A stretch of 64,000 nt of DNA from Rhodococcus sp. H36-A4 (lineage in GTDB: Bacteria; Actinomycetota; Actinomycetes; Mycobacteriales; Mycobacteriaceae), in NCBI RefSeq assembly GCF_027158005.1, contig NZ_JAPVLQ010000006.1, forward strand, positions 248,001 to 312,000, given 5' to 3'. Position 1 is the first letter of the stretch, and every line of letters starts with the position of its first letter. The notes under the pieces are model-generated. The model ran no database searches, was not told where the DNA came from, and saw nothing but the letters and a program-made list of their open reading frames with translations. Below, piece by piece: positions 29,523 to 39,151 of this stretch. A program made the position numbers and the translations under genes.

Positions 29523-30733
29523 TGCTCCCGGGCGGCCGGATAGCGGTTGTCGGTATCGGAGCGGACGGTTGGGAAGGTATAGCCGAATCCGCCAGGGCAG
29601 TGATCTTGTCCTCGGACGTGGTCTTCGGCTCGACTCGGCAGTTGGCGACGCTTCCCATACCGGACGATCGCTTACGTCGGTGGCCGTCCCCGATGTTGCC
29701 CGGCCTGCGCGCTTCGATCGACGAGTTCGACGGTAAGCGGGTATGCGTACTTGCGAGCGGGGATCCGATGTTTCACGGCATCGGAGTCACGCTGGCGAGG
29801 GAATTCGGCGCCGAGCGGTTGCACGTGATGTCGGCCCCGTCGTCGATGTCGTTGGCCTGTGCGCGTCTGGGCTGGGCGGTGCACACCACCACAGCAGTCA
29901 GTCTCGTCAACTCCGAAGTCGCGACGCTGTTACCCGCCTTGGCTCACGGCGGCCGAGTGATCGTTCTTTCCCGAGATCAGCACACCCCCGCTCAGGTGGT
30001 GTCGCTGCTGCGTGAATCGGGGTTCGCGGACTCCACTGTCACAGTCTTCGAACAACTGGGTGGACAGGCCGAACGGTCGGTGACCGGTACCGCGCGCACG
30101 TGGACCGAGCCGCCCGGAGATCCGCTCAACGTCGTCGCTGTCGACTGCGTGTTCTCGCCCACTGCATCTCGGATCAGTCGAATCCCAGGGCTACCCGACG
30201 CTGCCTACGCGGGCGACGGTCAGCTGACCAAGTCCGAGGTTCGGGCATTGACGGTCAGTGCACTTGCCCCGACGCCGGGAGAAGTGTTGTTCGACGTCGG
30301 TGGCGGGTCCGGATCGATCGGTATCGAATGGATGCGAACGGATCCACGATGCACCGCAGTCGCATTCGAGATTCTAGAGGCACGGCGATCACAGATCGAA
30401 GTCAACGCACGTGCGCTCGGCGTTCCAGGGCTTCAGGTTCGCGGCGCTGCACCCGACTGCTTCGGCGACGGTGAGTTGCCCGATGCGGTATTCATCGGTG
30501 GCGGGCTGACCCAGAGCGACATGATCGAGGCCTGCTGGTCGCAACTGCGACCAGGGGGGAGACTCGTCGCGAATGCGGTGACGGCCGAATCCGAGGCGCT
30601 TCTTCTGCAGTGCGTGGATCGGTACGGTGGGTCGTTGAGGAAGTTCCAGATATACCGAGGGGAGCCGTTGGGCTCGTTCACGAGTTGGCGCCCGCAGCTT
30701 CCGGTTGCGCAGTGGATATCGATCAAGCAGTGA
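29522..30733 (+). CDS. cobL: Precorrin-6Y C5,15-methyltransferase (decarboxylating)
   Basis: Methylates C5 and C15 of precorrin-6B and removes the C12 acetate carboxyl, giving precorrin-8X. The 403 residues join a CbiE-type domain (IAVVGIGADGWEG start, FGSTRQL, LASGDPMFHGIG) to a CbiT-type Rossmann methyltransferase domain from about 230 (LFDVGGGSGSIGIEWM). The ATG at 29522 overlaps the SDR stop; upstream frame residues do not belong to the family. The end overlaps the cobK GTG (GTGA). In M. tuberculosis cobM lies between cobL and cobK; it is absent here. Confidence 0.95.
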   Translation: MLPGGRIAVVGIGADGWEGIAESARAVILSSDVVFGSTRQLATLPIPDDRLRRWPSPMLPGLRASIDEFDGKRVCVLASGDPMFHGIGVTLAREFGAERLHVMSAPSSMSLACARLGWAVHTTTAVSLVNSEVATLLPALAHGGRVIVLSRDQHTPAQVVSLLRESGFADSTVTVFEQLGGQAERSVTGTARTWTEPPGDPLNVVAVDCVFSPTASRISRIPGLPDAAYAGDGQLTKSEVRALTVSALAPTPGEVLFDVGGGSGSIGIEWMRTDPRCTAVAFEILEARRSQIEVNARALGVPGLQVRGAAPDCFGDGELPDAVFIGGGLTQSDMIEACWSQLRPGGRLVANAVTAESEALLLQCVDRYGGSLRKFQIYRGEPLGSFTSWRPQLPVAQWISIKQ

Positions 30734-31470
30734 GGGTGTTGGTACTTGGAGGCACCTCCGAGTCACGGGAGCTGGCCGCACGGTTGTCCGGCGACGATCG
30801 GTTCGACTTCGTCACCTCTCTTGCCGGGCGCGTCCGGGACCCGATACTCCCGCTGGGCACTTCGCGCGTCGGCGGGTTCGGCGGGGCCGACGGGTTGACC
30901 CGCTGGCTGCACGATCACGAGATCCACGCAATGGTCGACGCGACGCATCCCTTCGCCTCCACGATCTCGAACAACGCCGCCATCGCCGCCGCACACCATC
31001 GCATCCCGCTTCTCGGACTGCATCGCACGCCATGGTCCCGCAGGCCCGGTGACCAGTGGATCGAGGTATCGAATTCCAGCGAAGCAGCGGCGGCCATTCC
31101 AGCCGACGCCGGTCGAGTCCTGCTGACGATCGGGCGTCAGGAGGTAGCGGCCTTCGCGGCAATCGACTCCAGCTGGTTTCTGATTCGTAGTATCGATCCA
31201 CCAGACCCGGTACTTCCTATCAATCACGAATTGCTACTCACGCGAGGCCCGTTCGACATCGCCTCCGAGATCGAACTGATGCGTCGACGCGGGATCGACG
31301 CCGTCGTCAGCAAGAACAGCGGGGGAGTGATGACGGAAGCGAAGATCACCGCGGCGAGAGAACTGGGCATTCCAGTGATCATGGTCGCCCGGCCGACAGT
31401 GCCACCCGATCGACGTGTGGTTTACACCGTGGACGACGTGCTGGCCTGGCTGGATTCGCTTTTCGGCTAG
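30730..31470 (+). CDS. cobK: Precorrin-6A reductase
   Basis: NADPH-dependent reduction of precorrin-6A to precorrin-6B in the aerobic pathway. At 246 residues it has the CbiJ/CobK fold: N-terminal LVLGGTSESRELAARL nucleotide-binding motif, VDATHPFASTISNNA, LLTIGRQEVAAFA and the C-terminal VVSKNSGGVMTEAKITAARELGIPV. The GTG start overlaps the cobL stop by 4 bases. The gene runs into the convergent cobIJ end with a 4-base overlap. Confidence 0.95.
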   Translation: MRVLVLGGTSESRELAARLSGDDRFDFVTSLAGRVRDPILPLGTSRVGGFGGADGLTRWLHDHEIHAMVDATHPFASTISNNAAIAAAHHRIPLLGLHRTPWSRRPGDQWIEVSNSSEAAAAIPADAGRVLLTIGRQEVAAFAAIDSSWFLIRSIDPPDPVLPINHELLLTRGPFDIASEIELMRRRGIDAVVSKNSGGVMTEAKITAARELGIPVIMVARPTVPPDRRVVYTVDDVLAWLDSLFG

Positions 31471-32972
31471 GCGCGTCCCTCTGCAGCAGGGTATCTCCGT
31501 GGCGTCAAGATCATTGGGCCACTACCCGTGTCGATGACCTCGGTGAGCGAGGATCCCACGATGAGGAGACACCTCATATCAATTTTCGCTTCGGCGAGAT
31601 CGGCCAACCGGACGGTGGTCACCGACTCGTCTTCGCTTCCCACTGCGCGACCGATGACCACCGGAGTGTCAGGTCCACGATGTTCGAGGAGGATGTCACG
31701 TGTGGCAGAGATCTGCCATGTCCTCGACTTCGAGGCGGGGTTGTAGATGGCAATCGCCATGTCCGCTTCGGCCACAGCCGACAGGCGCGCGGCCACGACG
31801 TCCCAGGGCTTGAGGCGATCCGACAGTGAAATCACGGCGTAATCGTGTCCGAGTGGTGCGCCGACGCGGCTTGCTACCGCATTGGCTGCGGTCATTCCAG
31901 GGACGACCCGCACCGGCACGGTCGACCATTGATCTTCGGCGGCGATTTCGACGACTGCCGAGGCCATTGCAAACACTCCAGGATCGCCGGAGGACACCAC
32001 TACAACCCGTCGGCCCCGCTTCGCGAGGTCCAACGCGAAAGCGGCACGTTCGGACTCGACCTTGTTGTCGCTTGCATGCCGAATCTGACCGGCCTGCATC
32101 GGGACTCGGTCGAGATACGTCACATAACCGACGAGGTCGGTGGCAGCGCGAAGCTCATGACGAACCTCGTCCGTCGTCCACCTGTCTGCGCCCGGACCGA
32201 GGCCGACGACGACAACTTCACCCAGTGTGCGCGATTCGACGGGATTGTTCGCCGGGCTCGGCACGATTGCGATGGAGAAGTACGGCACCTCGTCGGCGAC
32301 GACGTCGGCAGCGGCAAGAACCCGTTCGCTACCGGTACTGGCTCGCTCGACGTAGTACGCTTCGTCGAGTCGCCCCGAATCTTTCAGTGCAGCTACAACA
32401 TTGGGGTACGTGCGCCCGAGCTTCATGATTGCCGCCGCATCGGTGTTTCGAAGCCGCCTCGTCAGCTCGGCGACAGACAGTGTTCCGGGTAACACCGTGA
32501 AGACTTCGTCGCGCTCGACCAATGGTGTCTTCAGTGCGGCAGAGGCGGCGCTCACCGAAGTCACACCCGGTACGATCTCGACGTCGAACCGGTCGCAGAG
32601 CCTCTTGTGCATGTGCATGTAGGAGCTGTAGAAAAGCGGGTCGCCCTCGGCGAGAAGTACTACCGAGAGTCCGGACTCGAGATGTGCGGCAAGGCGTTCG
32701 GCTGCCTGGGTGTAGAACTCGTCGATAGCTCCCTGATAGCCGCCTGGGTGATCGGTGGTCTCCGTGGTGACCGGGTACACCAGGTGCTCTTCAATCTGAC
32801 CTTCGCGCATATAGCCGGCGGCGACTCCGCGTGAGATGGATTTGCCATGCTTGGCGCTGTGGAATGCCACGACATCGGCTTCACCGATGACCCGCGCAGC
32901 TTTGACCGTCACCAGTTCGGGATCCCCGGGCCCGATGCCGACGCCCCACAACTTTCCTGGAATTACGCTCAT
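31467..32972 (-). CDS. cobIJ: Fused precorrin-2 C20- / precorrin-3B C17-methyltransferase
   Basis: A 501-residue fusion of two SAM-dependent corrin methyltransferases. The CobI half (about 1-240) starts [19 protein letters not shown] and contains [16 protein letters not shown] and [14 protein letters not shown]. The CobJ half (about 245-490) starts [15 protein letters not shown] and contains [39 protein letters not shown] and VVIGRAVG. It methylates C20 of precorrin-2 and later C17 with ring contraction. The same fusion is found in mycobacteria. Its ATG overlaps the cobH stop by 4 bases; part of the cobG-cobH-cobIJ transcript. Confidence 0.95.
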   Translation of the reverse strand: MSVIPGKLWGVGIGPGDPELVTVKAARVIGEADVVAFHSAKHGKSISRGVAAGYMREGQIEEHLVYPVTTETTDHPGGYQGAIDEFYTQAAERLAAHLESGLSVVLLAEGDPLFYSSYMHMHKRLCDRFDVEIVPGVTSVSAASAALKTPLVERDEVFTVLPGTLSVAELTRRLRNTDAAAIMKLGRTYPNVVAALKDSGRLDEAYYVERASTGSERVLAAADVVADEVPYFSIAIVPSPANNPVESRTLGEVVVVGLGPGADRWTTDEVRHELRAATDLVGYVTYLDRVPMQAGQIRHASDNKVESERAAFALDLAKRGRRVVVVSSGDPGVFAMASAVVEIAAEDQWSTVPVRVVPGMTAANAVASRVGAPLGHDYAVISLSDRLKPWDVVAARLSAVAEADMAIAIYNPASKSRTWQISATRDILLEHRGPDTPVVIGRAVGSEDESVTTVRLADLAEAKIDMRCLLIVGSSLTEVIDTGSGPMILTPRRYPAAEGRA

Positions 32973-33604
32973 TCTTCCTCGCTTGCAATGGCATTCACTG
33001 CGGCGGCTGTGATGGCGCTACCGCCACGCCGTCCTCGAACCACCAGATACTCGAGACCGAAGTTCGATGCGATGAGGTCCTCTTTGGATTCGGCAGCACC
33101 GATGAAACCGACCGGCCCCCCGACGATCGCAGCGGGTTTGGGCGCGCCTGCTGCCAGCATCTCGAGCAGACGGAACAGCGCTGTCGGCGCGTTACCGATC
33201 GCAACTACGGCGCCATCGAGCCGATCTCCCCACAATTCGAGCGCGGCGGCAGTTCGAGTCGTGCCCATCTTGGCCGCGAGATCACGCACTCTCGGATCCG
33301 ACAGCGTGCAGATCACTTCGTTGTCGGCGGGCAATCGTCGACGAGTGACACCTGCCGCGACCATTTTCACATCGCACAGAACCGGTGCACCTGCAGCGAG
33401 GGCGGTGCGGGCACTGGAAACAACCGACGGTGTGGCACCGACAACTTCGGTGAGGTCGACTTCACCGCTGGCATGGATCATCCGAACGACGACCTGCGCA
33501 ACGTCAGGGGCGAACGCCGAAAGATCTGCCTCGGCTCGAATAGTCGCGAAGGACTGTCGATAGATCTCCGCACCGTCGCGGATGTAGTCGTACATGGAGT
33601 TCAC
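32969..33604 (-). CDS. cobH: Precorrin-8X methylmutase
   Basis: Moves the C11 methyl group to C12, giving hydrogenobyrinic acid. The 211-residue protein has the family start [24 protein letters not shown], the [12 protein letters not shown] motif with the catalytic histidine, [14 protein letters not shown] and the C-terminal [14 protein letters not shown]. The GTG at 33604 is the longest start; an ATG three codons in (33595) matches homologue starts equally well. It lies 22 bases downstream of cobG and overlaps cobIJ by 4 bases. Confidence 0.95.
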   Translation of the reverse strand: MNSMYDYIRDGAEIYRQSFATIRAEADLSAFAPDVAQVVVRMIHASGEVDLTEVVGATPSVVSSARTALAAGAPVLCDVKMVAAGVTRRRLPADNEVICTLSDPRVRDLAAKMGTTRTAAALELWGDRLDGAVVAIGNAPTALFRLLEMLAAGAPKPAAIVGGPVGFIGAAESKEDLIASNFGLEYLVVRGRRGGSAITAAAVNAIASEEE

Positions 33605-33626
33605 GATAGGTCAGAACCGAGACCCC

Positions 33627-34778
33627 TCATGACACCCGGTATCCGGCGCCGGTGGCGACGACGTCCACGATCTCGCCTTTCGGCCTGCCACATCGACGCT
33701 CGCATCCTGACCAATGCTCGCGTTGGTCAGCAAGATTCCGGCCGGCAGCCACGGCGTCACGTAGATCACCCCGCACGTCGGCATTCGACTTGTCGCACCC
33801 AGGTGCGCCGGTGCAGGCGCTGAGGTTCACCCAGGGTGAGTCGGCATCGAAGATCAAGCCCATCGGGGCCAGTACTCGAACCACCTGTTCGGCAGCGCCC
33901 TCGTCGAGATCGCACACGACGATCCCGCGCCACGGCGTGACGACGAGCGGTTTGTCGATTGCAGCGAGAAACTCGGCGAGCCGTGCGTCGAGGACTCCGA
34001 GCGCAAGGACTCCGCCCAGCGCGACGAGTCCGTCGCCCTGCGACAGCCACCCGACCGGGGGCGTATCGGACGGCCGAGTGGCCAGTGGGGCCGTAGTTGT
34101 CGGGTCGTAGCCGGATGAATCGAGGCCCAGCGTTGCGAGAACTCGTGCGGGTCCGTCGGCGAGCTCGGTCAGTCGCCACTCTGTGCCCCGCAACGAGACG
34201 AATATCCGGGCGGCGTCCACCAGCACGTCGACGACGCTGTCGCGGTCGACCCTTACACCCGTATCAGCGCCACCGAGGATCAGTGCGAACGACGCTGGCG
34301 AAAGCGCTTGGACACCGAAGTCCGGGTCAAGAGCGGTGACATCACCTCGGCCGTCGTCGAGGGCGAACAGCGTCCGGCCGGGAAGATCCACCAGGTCGGC
34401 ACAGGTGCACAGGCCTCGGTCGAGTGCGGTGATCACGGTTCGGACATCGGTGACACCATTCACCCGACCAGTCAAGGGCGAGGCAAGTATGTTGCGCACA
34501 CGCTCGTGAGAGGGAGAGGGCAACATACCGGCATCCGCTAGGCGTCGAGCCAGCTCGGTGCTATCCCGAACCCCGCGAAATTGAATGTTGCCACGGGATG
34601 TCAGCTGCATGGACCCGTTGCCGAGATCACCAGCAGCCTTCGCGAGAACCTGCATGTGGGAAGGGTCGACCAATCCGCCGGGCAGCCGCACCCTGGCCAG
34701 CGCGCCATCGGCTGCTTGGTGCAAGGTCAGTGCACCTGGGCAGCGGTCGGGGGTTGTTCTCGGATCGCTCGACGTCAC
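33627..34778 (-). CDS. cobG: Precorrin-3B synthase
   Basis: Oxygen-dependent monooxygenase that forms the C20-hydroxy lactone precorrin-3B, the step that marks the aerobic B12 route. The 383 residues have the sulfite/nitrite reductase-type ferredoxin fold (LPGGLVDPSHMQVLAKAA, GSMQLTSRGNIQFRG) and the 4Fe-4S ligands in SACTGAPGCDKS and WSGCERRCGRPKG. The GTG at 34778 was chosen because a TAGCCT box sits 7 bases upstream; the longer frame would run through the antisense of the riboswitch. First gene of cobG-cobH-cobIJ, divergent from cobN. Confidence 0.92.
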   Translation of the reverse strand: MTSSDPRTTPDRCPGALTLHQAADGALARVRLPGGLVDPSHMQVLAKAAGDLGNGSMQLTSRGNIQFRGVRDSTELARRLADAGMLPSPSHERVRNILASPLTGRVNGVTDVRTVITALDRGLCTCADLVDLPGRTLFALDDGRGDVTALDPDFGVQALSPASFALILGGADTGVRVDRDSVVDVLVDAARIFVSLRGTEWRLTELADGPARVLATLGLDSSGYDPTTTAPLATRPSDTPPVGWLSQGDGLVALGGVLALGVLDARLAEFLAAIDKPLVVTPWRGIVVCDLDEGAAEQVVRVLAPMGLIFDADSPWVNLSACTGAPGCDKSNADVRGDLRDAVAAGRNLADQREHWSGCERRCGRPKGEIVDVVATGAGYRVS

Positions 34779-34785
34779 CTGTCCA

Positions 34786-34791
34786 AGGCTA
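34786..34791 (-). promoter_or_regulatory. -10 box TAGCCT of cobG (leaderless)
   Basis: TAGCCT on the minus strand, 7 bases before the GTG at 34778. The cobG transcript would therefore lack any riboswitch. Confidence 0.55.
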
Positions 34792-34836
34792 CAAGTGCAT
34801 CTTGTCGGGGTTTCCCGAAGTAACGAGCCGGAGGGT

Positions 34837-34975
34837 TTCTTCGGTAGCATCCCCTTCGAACGGCTTCGGCCGAGAGGAAGCCGGTGTAAGTCCGGCGCGG
34901 TCGCGCCACTGTGAAAGCCAGACCCTCTCCCGTGAGCCCACACGCAAGACAAATGCGGGGCGCGAAAACCCCGAG
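34837..34975 (+). ncRNA. Cobalamin riboswitch before cobN
   Basis: The conserved AdoCbl-riboswitch core is visible at about 34873-34915: GGAAGCCGGTG, then TCCGGCGCGG, then the B12 box GCCACTGTGA. Flanking stems include CGGCTTCGGCCG just upstream. Downstream, a GGGG(34957-34960)/CCCC(34969-34972) stem sits directly against the GGAGG ribosome site (34975-34979). This suggests control of translation (ribosome site masking) of cobN when adenosylcobalamin is plentiful. The outer boundaries are approximate. Confidence 0.93.
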
Positions 34976-34988
34976 GAGGGCAGTAACC

Positions 34989-37900
34989 GTGATCCTGCTT
35001 CTGTCCACATCGGACACCGACCTGCTCAGCGCGCGTGCCAGCGGCGCCGACTATCGGTGGGGAAATCCTTCGCGCCTGCTCGCCGACGATGTTGCCGGGC
35101 TAGCAGAGGGCATTGATTTGATCGTGCTCCGGATCCTGGGGTCGAAGCGGTCCTGGGAAGAAGGCGTCGATGCGGTACTCGCCTCCGGCGTGCCGGTGGT
35201 CGTTCTCGGCGGGGAGCAGGCGCCCGACGCCGAGTTGATGGAGTTGTCGACGGTCCCCGGCAATGTCGCAGCTCAAGCCCACAATTACCTGGCAGAAGGT
35301 GGCCCGGAGAATCTTGCCGAACTCTTCGGCTTCCTGTCCGACACCGTTCTGCTCACCGGTCATGGGTTTTCTGCGCCCGTCCACACACCTACGTGGGGAG
35401 TGTTGGAGTCTTCGGTGACACCCGCCGATGCCGGCGGACCGACCATCGCGATCCTCTACTACCGAGCGCAGCATCTGGCCGGAAACACGGCATACATCGA
35501 AGCTCTTGCCGCGGCCGTCGAGGCGAAGGGCGGGAAGGCGCTTCCGCTCTTCTGCGCGTCGTTGCGCGCCGCAGACCCGGAACTACTGGGCGCTTTGAAG
35601 TCGGCCGACGCGATGATCGTGACTGTGTTGGCCGCGGGCGGAACCAAGCCTGCAGGCGCGTCGGCAGGCGGCGATGACGAAGCATGGGACGTGACCGAAC
35701 TAGCCGCGCTGGACGTTCCCATCCTGCAGGGGCTTTGCTTGACCAGCAGCCGGGCTACCTGGGATGCGAACGACGACGGCATGTCGCCGCTCGACGTTGC
35801 GACTCAAGTTGCAGTTCCCGAATTCGACGGCCGACTCATCACGGTTCCGTTTTCGTTCAAAGAGATCGACGGCGATGGCCTGACCACCTACGTCCCCGAT
35901 CACGAACGTGCTGCGCGGGTAGCTGGAATCGCGGTGCGTCATGCACGACTTCGCTACATTCCTACGTCGGAGCGCAGGATTGCCCTGATGTTCTCGGCGT
36001 ACCCGACCAAACATGCTCGCATCGGAAATGCCGTCGGCCTCGATACGCCGGCAAGCGCGATTTCGCTGATGACCGAGATGCGCACCGCGGGATATGATCT
36101 CGGACCAGAGGACGGACCCGACGCCGTTCCGGGCTTGGCCGCCCGCGATGGCGACGCACTCATTCACGCACTTATCGCGCGCGGTGGACAGGACCCGGAT
36201 TGGCTCACCGACGCACAGCTCGAGGGCAATCCGATCCGCATCTCGGCCGCGCGGTACCGGTCGTGGTTCGCCGAGCTCCCGGAGGACCTGACGACCGCCG
36301 TCGAGAAGCATTGGGGCCCAGCTCCCGGTGATCTGTACGTCGATCGCTCGAGCGATCCCGAAGGCGAAATCGTCATCGCGGCAATGCAGTTCGGCAACGT
36401 CGTCATCATGGTTCAACCGCCCCGCGGATTCGGCGAGCGACCCGTCGCGATCTATCACGATCCGGATCTACCTCCCAGTCATCACTATCTCGCGGCGTAT
36501 CGCTGGATCCAGGCGTCGATTCAGGACGGCGGCTTCGGTGCCGATGCGATGGTCCACCTCGGAAAGCATGGCAACCTCGAGTGGCTGCCAGGTAAGACGC
36601 TCGGGATGTCCGCGTCGTGCGGCACCGATGCCGCACTCGGCGACCTGCCGCTGATCTATCCATTCCTCGTCAACGATCCAGGCGAGGGGACGCAGGCCAA
36701 GCGTCGTGCCCACGCCACTCTGGTCGATCACCTCATCCCGCCGATGGCCCGCGCCGAGAGTTACGGCGACATCTCCCGGCTCGAGCAGTTGCTCGACGAG
36801 CATGCCAACATTTCGGCTTTGGACCCGGCCAAACTGCCTGCTATCAGGCAGCAGATCTGGACTCTGATGACCGCGGCCCAGATGCATCAGGACCTCGGAT
36901 TGGAGGAGCGTCCCGACGAAGAAGTGTTCGACGACATGCTGCTGCACGTCGACGGTTGGCTCTGCGAGATCAAAGACGTCCAGATCCGGGACGGTCTGCA
37001 TATCCTCGGTCAGGAGCCGGTCGGCGACGCCGAGGTGGAATTGGTGCTGGCGATGCTGCGTGCACGTCAGATGTGGGGCGGCGAACAAACCGTGCCCGGA
37101 CTTCGCGAAGCGTTGGGACTGAGCGAGGACGGAGACGAGGAGCGAACACGAGTCGACGCCATCGAGTCGATCGCACACGGTCTCGTGGCGACGATGCAGA
37201 CGACTCAGTGGGACCCTGAATCCGCCGAAGCAGTAGCAGGAGAGCACGGACCGGTTGTCGCCGAGATCCTTCGCTTCGCGGCCACCGAGGTGGTTCCCAG
37301 ACTTCGGGCAACCTCTCGCGAGATCGACCAGATCCTCCACGCGCTCGACGGTGGGTTCATTCCCGCCGGACCGAGCGGGTCCCCGCTGCGCGGACTCATC
37401 AACGTTCTGCCTACCGGCAGGAACTTCTACTCTGTCGATCCCAAGGCAGTGCCCTCGCGCCTGGCGTGGGAAACCGGGCAGGCAATGGCCGAGTCGCTTC
37501 TCGCCCGCTACCGCAAGGACCACGGGGAGTGGCCCAAGTCCGTGGGTCTGTCGGTGTGGGGCACCTCCGCCATGCGGACGTCCGGCGACGATGTCGCAGA
37601 AGTCTTCGCACTCCTCGGCGTCGCGCCGGTATGGGACGAGGCATCGAGACGCGTCACCAAGCTCGAGGTCATCGAACTGGACGAACTGGGTCGGCCGCGG
37701 ATCGACGTCACGGTGCGGATCAGTGGTTTCTTCCGTGACGCTTTTCCACACGTGCTGGCGATGCTCGACGACGCAGTACGCCTCGTTGCTGCATTGGACG
37801 AACCGGCCGACCAGAACTACGTTCGCGCGCACGCTCAGGCAGATCTCGCCGAGCATGGCGATGAGCGTCGCTCGACGACCCGTATCTTCGGCTCGAAGCC

Positions 37901-38597
37901 TGGAACGTACGGCGCTGGGCTGCTGCAACTGATCGACAGCAAGACCTGGCGTAGCGACGAAGATCTGGCGCAGGTCTACACGACGTGGGGCGGTTTCGCA
38001 TACGGGCGGGGTCTCGACGGAGTGCCCGCGTCGGACGATATGCGCAGTGCGTACCGGCGCATCGCCGTTGCCGCCAAGAACACCGACACTCGAGAACACG
38101 ACATCGCCGATTCGGACGACTATTTTCAGTACCACGGCGGGATGGTCGCGACTGTTCGTGCTCTGACGGGTAAGTCTCCCGAGGCGTACATCGGTGACAG
38201 TACGAGGCCGGAATCCGTGCGGACCAGAACGCTGTCCGAGGAAACCGCTCGCGTGTTCCGTGCACGCGTGATCAATCCTCGCTGGCTCGAAGCGATGCGC
38301 CGACACGGCTACAAGGGCGCGTTCGAGATGGCGGCCACGGTCGACTACTTGTTCGGGTACGACGCCACCACTGATGTCGTCGCCGATTGGATGTACGAAA
38401 AGCTGGCCGAGACGTACGTCCTGGACGAGCAGAATCAAAAGTTCATGCAGCAGTCCAATCCATGGGCTCTGCACGGGATCGCGGAGCGGTTGCTCGAAGC
38501 GGCCGAACGAAAGATGTGGGCCGAGCCCGACGCCGCAATCCTCGACGGTCTACGCCAGGTGTATCTCGAAACCGAAGGCGACCTGGAGGGGGAGTAG
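34989..38597 (+). CDS. cobN: Cobaltochelatase large subunit CobN
   Basis: ATP-driven insertion of cobalt into hydrogenobyrinic acid a,c-diamide, working with CobS/CobT-type AAA+ partners that are not in this window. At 1,202 residues it has full CobN/BchH length. It starts VILLLSTSDTDLLSAR and contains the family hallmarks MVHLGKHGNLEWLPGK, INVLPTGRNFYSVDP, WGTSAMRTSGDDVAE and the C-terminal RWLEAMRRHGYKGAFEMAATVDYLFGYDAT. The GTG at 34989 follows a GGAGG site by 9 bases. The open frame extends further upstream, but only through the riboswitch. Confidence 0.96.
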   Translation: MILLLSTSDTDLLSARASGADYRWGNPSRLLADDVAGLAEGIDLIVLRILGSKRSWEEGVDAVLASGVPVVVLGGEQAPDAELMELSTVPGNVAAQAHNYLAEGGPENLAELFGFLSDTVLLTGHGFSAPVHTPTWGVLESSVTPADAGGPTIAILYYRAQHLAGNTAYIEALAAAVEAKGGKALPLFCASLRAADPELLGALKSADAMIVTVLAAGGTKPAGASAGGDDEAWDVTELAALDVPILQGLCLTSSRATWDANDDGMSPLDVATQVAVPEFDGRLITVPFSFKEIDGDGLTTYVPDHERAARVAGIAVRHARLRYIPTSERRIALMFSAYPTKHARIGNAVGLDTPASAISLMTEMRTAGYDLGPEDGPDAVPGLAARDGDALIHALIARGGQDPDWLTDAQLEGNPIRISAARYRSWFAELPEDLTTAVEKHWGPAPGDLYVDRSSDPEGEIVIAAMQFGNVVIMVQPPRGFGERPVAIYHDPDLPPSHHYLAAYRWIQASIQDGGFGADAMVHLGKHGNLEWLPGKTLGMSASCGTDAALGDLPLIYPFLVNDPGEGTQAKRRAHATLVDHLIPPMARAESYGDISRLEQLLDEHANISALDPAKLPAIRQQIWTLMTAAQMHQDLGLEERPDEEVFDDMLLHVDGWLCEIKDVQIRDGLHILGQEPVGDAEVELVLAMLRARQMWGGEQTVPGLREALGLSEDGDEERTRVDAIESIAHGLVATMQTTQWDPESAEAVAGEHGPVVAEILRFAATEVVPRLRATSREIDQILHALDGGFIPAGPSGSPLRGLINVLPTGRNFYSVDPKAVPSRLAWETGQAMAESLLARYRKDHGEWPKSVGLSVWGTSAMRTSGDDVAEVFALLGVAPVWDEASRRVTKLEVIELDELGRPRIDVTVRISGFFRDAFPHVLAMLDDAVRLVAALDEPADQNYVRAHAQADLAEHGDERRSTTRIFGSKPGTYGAGLLQLIDSKTWRSDEDLAQVYTTWGGFAYGRGLDGVPASDDMRSAYRRIAVAAKNTDTREHDIADSDDYFQYHGGMVATVRALTGKSPEAYIGDSTRPESVRTRTLSEETARVFRARVINPRWLEAMRRHGYKGAFEMAATVDYLFGYDATTDVVADWMYEKLAETYVLDEQNQKFMQQSNPWALHGIAERLLEAAERKMWAEPDAAILDGLRQVYLETEGDLEGE

Positions 38598-38600
38598 CCG

Positions 38601-38606
38601 TACCCT
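38601..38606 (+). promoter_or_regulatory. -10 box TACCCT of the second PPOX gene
   Basis: TACCCT begins 3 bases after the cobN stop and ends 8 bases before the ATG at 38615. The spacing is at the outer limit for a leaderless start. Confidence 0.4.
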
Positions 38607-38614
38607 TTATCGGC

Positions 38615-38992
38615 ATGGCCACCTTTACGAGCATCGCCGACGGAAAATACGTGTCACTGACCACCTTCAAGAAGGACGGGACTCCCGTCGCGACGCCATT
38701 GTGGGGTGCGCGCGACGGAGATCGTCTTCTCGTGTGGACGCCGACTGATTCGTGGAAGGTCAAGCGCATCAAGCGCAATTCCTCGGTCACCATCGCCTCG
38801 TGTTCGGCGCGGGGCAAGGTCGAGGGCGACGCAGTCGACGGTGTCGCCGAGGTTCTGGACGCCGCAGGTACTGAGAAGGCGCGCTCGGCAATATCGTCCA
38901 AGTACGGCATTCTCGGTTGGTTGACGGTGAAGGGAAGCTCGCTTCGTCGAGGAAAGTCAGGGACGGTAGGCATCTCGATCGTGCCGGCGTAG
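38615..38992 (+). CDS. PPOX-class F420-dependent oxidoreductase
   Basis: A 125-residue split-barrel flavin/F420-binding protein resembling M. tuberculosis Rv2061c, which also follows cobN. It reads YVSLTTFKKDGTPVATPLWGA, LLVWTPTDSWKVKRIKRN and LRRGKSGTVGISIVPA, typical of the small F420-dependent PPOX group. The lysine-rich loop (SWKVKRIKRN) is where this group contacts the cofactor phosphate. The substrate is unknown. The ATG at 38615 fits homologue starts; a longer frame overlaps the cobN end without family residues. Confidence 0.85.
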   Translation: MATFTSIADGKYVSLTTFKKDGTPVATPLWGARDGDRLLVWTPTDSWKVKRIKRNSSVTIASCSARGKVEGDAVDGVAEVLDAAGTEKARSAISSKYGILGWLTVKGSSLRRGKSGTVGISIVPA

Positions 38993-39151
38993 TAGACGGT
39001 TACAGCCGCCACCGACGTTCCTGCCACCGGTCCTTGCTTGATTCGACAGTCATATCGTTCGGTCGGCAATCGTTCGCGGTGACAGTTCCGAATGTTTTTC
39101 GAGTGCTCGATAAACGGTGACGAGTTCCGTCGCCAGAACGGAGATTTCAAC

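Noticed and set aside
34911-34988. A 26-codon upstream extension of cobN
   Set aside because: It would be translated from inside the riboswitch. The GTG at 34989 has a proper ribosome site.
36468-38474. A 668-codon open frame antisense to cobN
   Set aside because: It lies wholly opposite a clear cobN. The protein has no recognisable family, and such frames are expected from GC-rich codon bias.
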